Shown here: one piece after another, positions 22,205 to 25,549 of the stretch
How positions within the stretch are numbered: the first letter of the stretch is position 1
How the letters are laid out: each line of letters begins with the position of its first letter
Assembly: GCA_003526375.1 (NCBI GenBank)
Contig: DPDG01000073.1
Span: 1-25,549 of the forward strand
Source: Lentisphaeria bacterium
GTDB taxonomy: Bacteria > Verrucomicrobiota > Lentisphaeria > Victivallales > UBA1829
Length of the DNA stretch: 25,549 nucleotides
Direction: 5' to 3'
Notes under the pieces: model-generated
What the model was told of the DNA's origin: nothing
Database searches by the model: none
What the model saw: only the letters and a program-made list of their open reading frames with translations
Position numbers and translations under genes: made by a program

Positions 22205-23572
22205 ATGGCTTTTCTGGATGACAGATATCTGATCGGAAATGAGATCGGCGCGGAACTCTTTGAAACGGTAAAGGGACTCCCCGTCATTGATGCGCACAAT
22301 CATGCGGACGTTGCGGAAATCGCTGCAAATCAAAAATATACAGACCCCTGGCAGCTCTGTGCGGCGACAGATCACTATGTGTGGGAAATGCTCCGCAAAC
22401 GGAACGTCCCCGAAGAATTCATCACGGGAAAAACGGCAACGAATAAAGAGAAATGGCTCAAACTCGCTGCAGTCTTCCCCGAATTCGTCGGTAATCCGGT
22501 CTATGAGTGGATTCACCTTGACCTTCGCCGCAGTCTCGGCATCGAAAACGCTCTGCTCTCCGCGGAAACGGCGGAGGAACTCTGGAACAAGGCGGTCGCT
22601 TCTCTTGAAACAAGACTTCCGCAGACACTCGTAAAGGCGCAGAACATCGAAGCCATGTGTTCCACGGACGATCCGGCGGATACCCTTGAGCATCATGAGA
22701 CCGCCAACAAGGCATTCGGCAGACAGGTGATTCGTCCGACATGGCGCCCGGACAAGGCTGTCAACATTTACCAGCCGACTTTCCCCGCTTACATCAAAAA
22801 GCTTGAAGACCGTTTCGGCGTAAAAATCAAAGGTATTGATGAACTCGTGGATGTTCTCCGCCAGTCCCATGAATATTTCGAGGCGCGCGGATGCGTCGCC
22901 AGCGACCACGGCATCCAGTATCCGCTTTCCGGCGACGCCACGAAAGAAGATGCCGACCGCGCATTCAGGAAAGCCATGGAAGGCAAGACGCTTACGCAGG
23001 CTGAAATTGATGAATACATGTCCTACCTGACCGTTCAGGTTGCGGAAATGGACGCGAAAGCGAACTGGGTGTTCCAGATGCATATCGGCGCGGTCCGCGA
23101 CGTCCGCGACGTGTTGTTCAAATCCCTCGGCCCCGATGTCGGCGGCGACGTTTCCGACCACATGATCGACATTGTCCGTCCGCTCTGCAAATTCCTCAAC
23201 AAGTTCGACAACCGGCTCAAAGTCGTACTCTACTGCCTTGATCCGCATCATCAGGCGTCTCTTGCGACAGTCGCCCGCTCATTCGGGAGAATGGTCCGCC
23301 TCGGTTCCGGCTGGTGGTTCAACGATACGCCGGTGGGAATGCGCAGACAGCTTGAGTATATCGGCTCGGTCGACCTGCTTTACAACTTCGCGGGCATGGT
23401 TTCCGACTCCCGCAAGATTCTCTCATACGCATCCCGTTTCGAGATGTTCCGCCGCGTCCTCTGCGATGTCGTCGGCATCTTCGTGCTGCGCGGGCAGATG
23501 CCGCAGAACCTCGCGGAAAACCTGGTCCGCCGCATGTCCTATGATGGTCCCAAATCGTTCTACGATTTATAA
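22205..23572 (+). CDS. uxaC: Uronate isomerase (glucuronate/galacturonate isomerase)
   Basis: This enzyme converts D-glucuronate to D-fructuronate (or D-galacturonate to D-tagaturonate) in the cytoplasm. At 455 aa it is normal for the amidohydrolase-like UxaC family. Motifs are VIDAHNHAD near the N-terminus (the metal-binding H-x-H), NPVYEWIHLDLRRSLGI, VFQMHIGAVRDVR, CLDPHHQASLATVARSFGRMVRLGSGWWFND, and MVSDSRKILSYASRFEMFRRVLC. I choose the ATG at 22205 (MAFLDDRYLIG) because AAGG lies about 10 nt upstream; a GTG start nine codons earlier is possible but has poorer support. nagB begins 24 bp after its stop, so the two are co-transcribed. This suggests use of a glycan containing both uronic acid and hexosamine. 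Confidence 0.93.
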   Translation: MAFLDDRYLIGNEIGAELFETVKGLPVIDAHNHADVAEIAANQKYTDPWQLCAATDHYVWEMLRKRNVPEEFITGKTATNKEKWLKLAAVFPEFVGNPVYEWIHLDLRRSLGIENALLSAETAEELWNKAVASLETRLPQTLVKAQNIEAMCSTDDPADTLEHHETANKAFGRQVIRPTWRPDKAVNIYQPTFPAYIKKLEDRFGVKIKGIDELVDVLRQSHEYFEARGCVASDHGIQYPLSGDATKEDADRAFRKAMEGKTLTQAEIDEYMSYLTVQVAEMDAKANWVFQMHIGAVRDVRDVLFKSLGPDVGGDVSDHMIDIVRPLCKFLNKFDNRLKVVLYCLDPHHQASLATVARSFGRMVRLGSGWWFNDTPVGMRRQLEYIGSVDLLYNFAGMVSDSRKILSYASRFEMFRRVLCDVVGIFVLRGQMPQNLAENLVRRMSYDGPKSFYDL

Positions 23573-23596
23573 ACAAATAAACAGGAGAAAGACTCA

Positions 23597-24394
23597 ATGG
23601 AAGTCATCATCATGCCGACAGCGGAAAAAGCCGAACAGCTTGCCGCTGCGATCATTGCTGACGCTCTGCGCCAGAAACCCAACCTGACACTCGGTCTCGC
23701 GACCGGCGCCACAATGGAGAATCTTTACCACAAGCTCGCCGACATGAACAAGAAAGGCGAACTCGACTTCTCTCTCTGCAAGACCTTCAACCTCGACGAG
23801 TATGTCGGTCTTGCCGCAGAGGACAGAAATTCCTATCGTTACTACATGAACTTCCACCTCTTCGACCGCATCAACATCGACAAGCGCAACACGCACCTTG
23901 AAGACGGCATGGCTGAAGATCTGGAAATCGAATGCGCGGAATACGAGCGCCTGATGGAAGAGGCCGGCGGCGTTGACCTCCAGCTCCTCGGAATCGGTCT
24001 TTCCGGCCACATCGGATTCAATGAACCGACCTCCTCTTTCTCATCCAGAACCCGCGCCGTCAACCTGACCCCTGTCACAATGGCTCAGAACGGACCCTAT
24101 TTCGATCCCGCCAAAGGCGAGAAAATGCCGACACGCGCCCTCACAATGGGTGTCGGAACGGTTCTTGACGCCAAGAGCCTCCTGATGCTCGTCACCGGCA
24201 CACGCAAAGCCGACATCATTGCGAAAGCGATCGAAGGCCCGATGACCTCCATGGTTTCCGGTTCCGCGATCCAGCTCCATCCGGACTGCACCGTCATCGT
24301 CGATGAAGAAGCAGCCGCAAAGCTCACGCTCAAGGATTACTACAGATCCGCATTTGCGAATGACCCGAAATGGGACAGCTACCGCAACATCTGA
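23597..24394 (+). CDS. nagB: Glucosamine-6-phosphate deaminase
   Basis: This enzyme converts glucosamine-6-phosphate to fructose-6-phosphate and ammonia, the entry of amino sugars into glycolysis. At 265 aa it has the usual length. Motifs are LGLATGATMENLY (sugar-phosphate loop), FNLDEYVGL with Asp67 (equivalent to the E. coli proton-transfer Asp72), and GIGLSGHIGFNEP with His138 and Glu143. In E. coli the residue two before this His is a catalytic-triad Asp; here it is Ser136, so the triad is not standard. AGGAGAAAG precedes the ATG. It follows uxaC closely and is followed by a terminator. No nagA is in the window, so the deacetylase must be encoded elsewhere. Confidence 0.94.
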   Translation: MEVIIMPTAEKAEQLAAAIIADALRQKPNLTLGLATGATMENLYHKLADMNKKGELDFSLCKTFNLDEYVGLAAEDRNSYRYYMNFHLFDRINIDKRNTHLEDGMAEDLEIECAEYERLMEEAGGVDLQLLGIGLSGHIGFNEPTSSFSSRTRAVNLTPVTMAQNGPYFDPAKGEKMPTRALTMGVGTVLDAKSLLMLVTGTRKADIIAKAIEGPMTSMVSGSAIQLHPDCTVIVDEEAAAKLTLKDYYRSAFANDPKWDSYRNI

Positions 24395-24417
24395 TCCGTT
24401 TTTTGAGTGATTTACTA

Positions 24418-24452
24418 AAGCCGTTTGGTTTCCATGCCGAACGGCTTTTTTA
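24418..24452 (+). terminator. Intrinsic terminator after nagB
   Basis: AAGCCGTT (from 24418) pairs with AACGGCTT, with an extra CC/GG pairing within and a loop of about 8 nt, followed by a run of T. It ends the uxaC-nagB transcript. Confidence 0.85.
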
Positions 24453-24496
24453 ATATACTGAAATGTAAAAAGTAATACTCCCATGACGCGAATATA

Positions 24497-25000
24497 TTAT
24501 GTCATAACTTCACCGCTCGCATCTTTCGTAACGGTACAAATTTCCAATATATTCCAAATCACAACTACTAATAATGGTAAAATCAGCCAACCGGTAAAGA
24601 GCGTTATCAATAGTTGGATCACTCCCCATGTTGCATACCCTGCATAAAAATTATGAACTCCAAACACCCCCAAAAATATACCAAGTAGAGCATAGGTTGT
24701 CCGGCTTTTTTTAGACTGTGGAAGAGTCAAATCCTCTAATCTTAAGTTAGAGCGAACAGGAGCGGGTGGGACCGGTGTACTCTGGCTTGTTACAGGAGTA
24801 TTGTTACTTATTACAATATTACCTGTTCCAGACGATCCATCCTTTTTCCTGCTTTCTTTTAATTCCTCAATCATACGTAAAGTAACATCTAAAGTTTCCC
24901 CGCAATATCGACATTTTTTCGCTCTAATACTGATATGTTCCGCACAAAAAGGACATTCTTTCATTTCTTCATTCCTTGTTGTCTCCAATTCGTCAGCCAT
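24497..25000 (-). CDS. Zinc-ribbon and TM2-domain membrane protein
   Basis: A 167-aa protein. I choose the ATG at 25000 (MADELETTRNEE) because AAAAGGAG lies six nt upstream; a longer frame reaching 25084 has no such support and crosses a hairpin. Residues ~12-35 form a zinc ribbon (CPFCAEHISIRAKKCRYCG, two CxxC pairs). A Ser/Pro-rich linker follows. The C-terminal part is a TM2 domain: two membrane helices (TTYALLGIFLGVFGVHNFYAGY and the stretch from GVIQLLITLFTGW to IWNIL) joined by the conserved short turn. TM2 proteins are common, small and poorly understood. It appears to be co-transcribed with the second TM2 gene upstream. There is no link to the sugar genes. Confidence 0.88.
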   Translation of the reverse strand: MADELETTRNEEMKECPFCAEHISIRAKKCRYCGETLDVTLRMIEELKESRKKDGSSGTGNIVISNNTPVTSQSTPVPPAPVRSNLRLEDLTLPQSKKSRTTYALLGIFLGVFGVHNFYAGYATWGVIQLLITLFTGWLILPLLVVVIWNILEICTVTKDASGEVMT

Positions 25001-25025
25001 AATAAGCTCCTTTTCTATTTTTTTG

Positions 25026-25054
25026 CAGTATTCCTTGGTGTACAAGGAATACTG
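25026..25054. repeat. 12-bp perfect hairpin between the two TM2 genes
   Basis: CAGTATTCCTTG (25026-25037) and CAAGGAATACTG (25043-25054) form a perfect stem with a 5-nt loop. On the minus strand it is followed by CAAAAAAATAG and then the ribosome-binding site of the zinc-ribbon gene. Without a T-run on that strand it is not a normal terminator; an mRNA processing or expression-balance role is possible. TGTCTG and CAGACA form a second small inverted repeat overlapping it. Confidence 0.6.
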
Positions 25055-25107
25055 TCTGTTTTGCCAGACAATTAATTGACTCAATTATGATCAACCCAAA
25101 GTATGAA

Positions 25108-25422
25108 TTATGAGTTTTGCAATTTAATTATCTGAGCAATTTCCATTGCTAATCTGCTATTGTATCCATCAGTACGCCCGAATGCAGTAAAGAGATCAAT
25201 AAACCCCCAAACCCCCAATCCGCTAAAAGTCAAGATTTTCAAAACTCCAATTCCTATTTCTCCCAAATACATCCGGTCTATCCCCGGTAAGAAAAGAGCC
25301 AACGCAAAAGTGACACCTTTACTTTTCATACGTAAGTCCAACTGCTTTTGGAATAAGAATTTTTGTTCTTCCGTCATTCCCTGTTGCATCAAGGACATCT
25401 CTAAAATACCGATTTTTCCCAT
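25108..25422 (-). CDS. TM2-domain small membrane protein
   Basis: A 104-aa protein. After a hydrophilic N-terminus (~30 residues, EEQKFLFQKQLDLRMKSKG) it has the TM2 layout: helix one VTFALALFLPGIDRMYLGE, a short turn, and helix two IGVLKILTFSGLGVWGFIDLF. A charged tail follows, with GRTDGYNSRLA. CAGGGAAG lies upstream of the ATG. It is followed by the zinc-ribbon TM2 gene 107 bp downstream on the same strand, so they probably form a two-gene operon. DNA here is visibly more AT-rich than in the carbohydrate genes. The function is unknown. Confidence 0.85.
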   Translation of the reverse strand: MGKIGILEMSLMQQGMTEEQKFLFQKQLDLRMKSKGVTFALALFLPGIDRMYLGEIGIGVLKILTFSGLGVWGFIDLFTAFGRTDGYNSRLAMEIAQIIKLQNS

Positions 25423-25549
25423 TTTTTGCTTCCCTGTTTAGTTTGAATTCTGTTTTTGTTGCAATTAGAATCTTAATATACTCTTGTGTATGATGCTACT
25501 GATATTTCATTAACAGTTCTCCTTCTACTAGTGTAGCGTCTCTTAAATA
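25423..25549. other. AT-rich upstream region of the TM2 genes
   Basis: This should hold the promoter of the minus-strand TM2 pair, but I see no convincing -35/-10 pair. An AAGGAG is followed by an ATG with only a four-codon frame, so there is no extra gene. The window ends here. Confidence 0.35.

Noticed and set aside
22160..23251. Minus-strand frame of 363 aa opposite uxaC
   Set aside because: The plus strand has unmistakable UxaC motifs, while this frame has no ribosome-binding site and no domain.
25001..25084. 28-residue N-terminal extension of the zinc-ribbon TM2 protein
   Set aside because: The extension crosses a perfect hairpin and lacks a ribosome-binding site, whereas AAAAGGAG is correctly placed before the ATG at 25000.

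Overview
The window looks like a carbohydrate-degradation region of a Lentisphaerae (Victivallales-type) bacterium. The pointers are two pseudopilins of the prepilin-N / H-X9-DG type, very large secreted multidomain glycan-active proteins, many small regulator-plus-hydrolase units, and an intracellular GH29, a GH20-like and a DUF5696/GH101-like enzyme. No phage, transposase, tRNA, rRNA or CRISPR is visible. The taxon is inferred from gene content and was not computed.

Layout. (1) 159-3387, minus strand: a LacI-type regulator, a DUF5696/GH101-like enzyme and an orphan pseudopilin-leader ORF. A GH20-like hexosaminidase (3712-5622) diverges from the regulator. (2) 5664-7863: an AraC regulator divergent from a GH29 alpha-L-fucosidase. 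(3) 7916-13580, minus strand: GntR-type regulator, then pseudopilin, then a 1153-aa secreted protein. (4) 14178-19876, plus strand, a mirror image of (3): LacI regulator, then pseudopilin, then a 1180-aa secreted protein. (5) 20069-21990: an AraC regulator divergent from an unrecognised 339-aa protein. (6) 22205-24394: uronate isomerase (uxaC) followed by glucosamine-6-phosphate deaminase (nagB). (7) 24497-25422: two small TM2-domain genes in visibly more AT-rich DNA.

How the genes may work together (inference): secreted proteins bind and cut or remodel an amino-sugar- and uronate- or fucose-containing glycan such as mucin or glycosaminoglycan. Intracellular GH20, GH29 and DUF5696 enzymes trim the imported oligosaccharides, and UxaC and NagB feed uronate and GlcN-6-P into central metabolism. 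Each unit carries its own regulator with recognisable operator-like repeats.

The most unusual signal is a ~340-bp intervening element in the N-terminal coding region of both pseudopilin genes. It lies in frame between a first TLIELL-type prepilin motif that follows a good ribosome-binding site and a second, complete TLIELLIVIAI motif. It contains three 60-bp (20-codon) units. The two copies share a core of about 300 bp with no substitutions, differing only in a (TTC)n tract of 5 versus 2 triplets. They are inverted relative to each other and bracket the two divergent regulator genes, so recombination between them would swap regulators between the two mirrored operons while keeping both pilin frames open. 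A third, truncated copy sits at 204-390. A second dispersed repeat of about 120 bp with 8-bp terminal inverted repeats occurs at 13726-13845 and 19898-20019.
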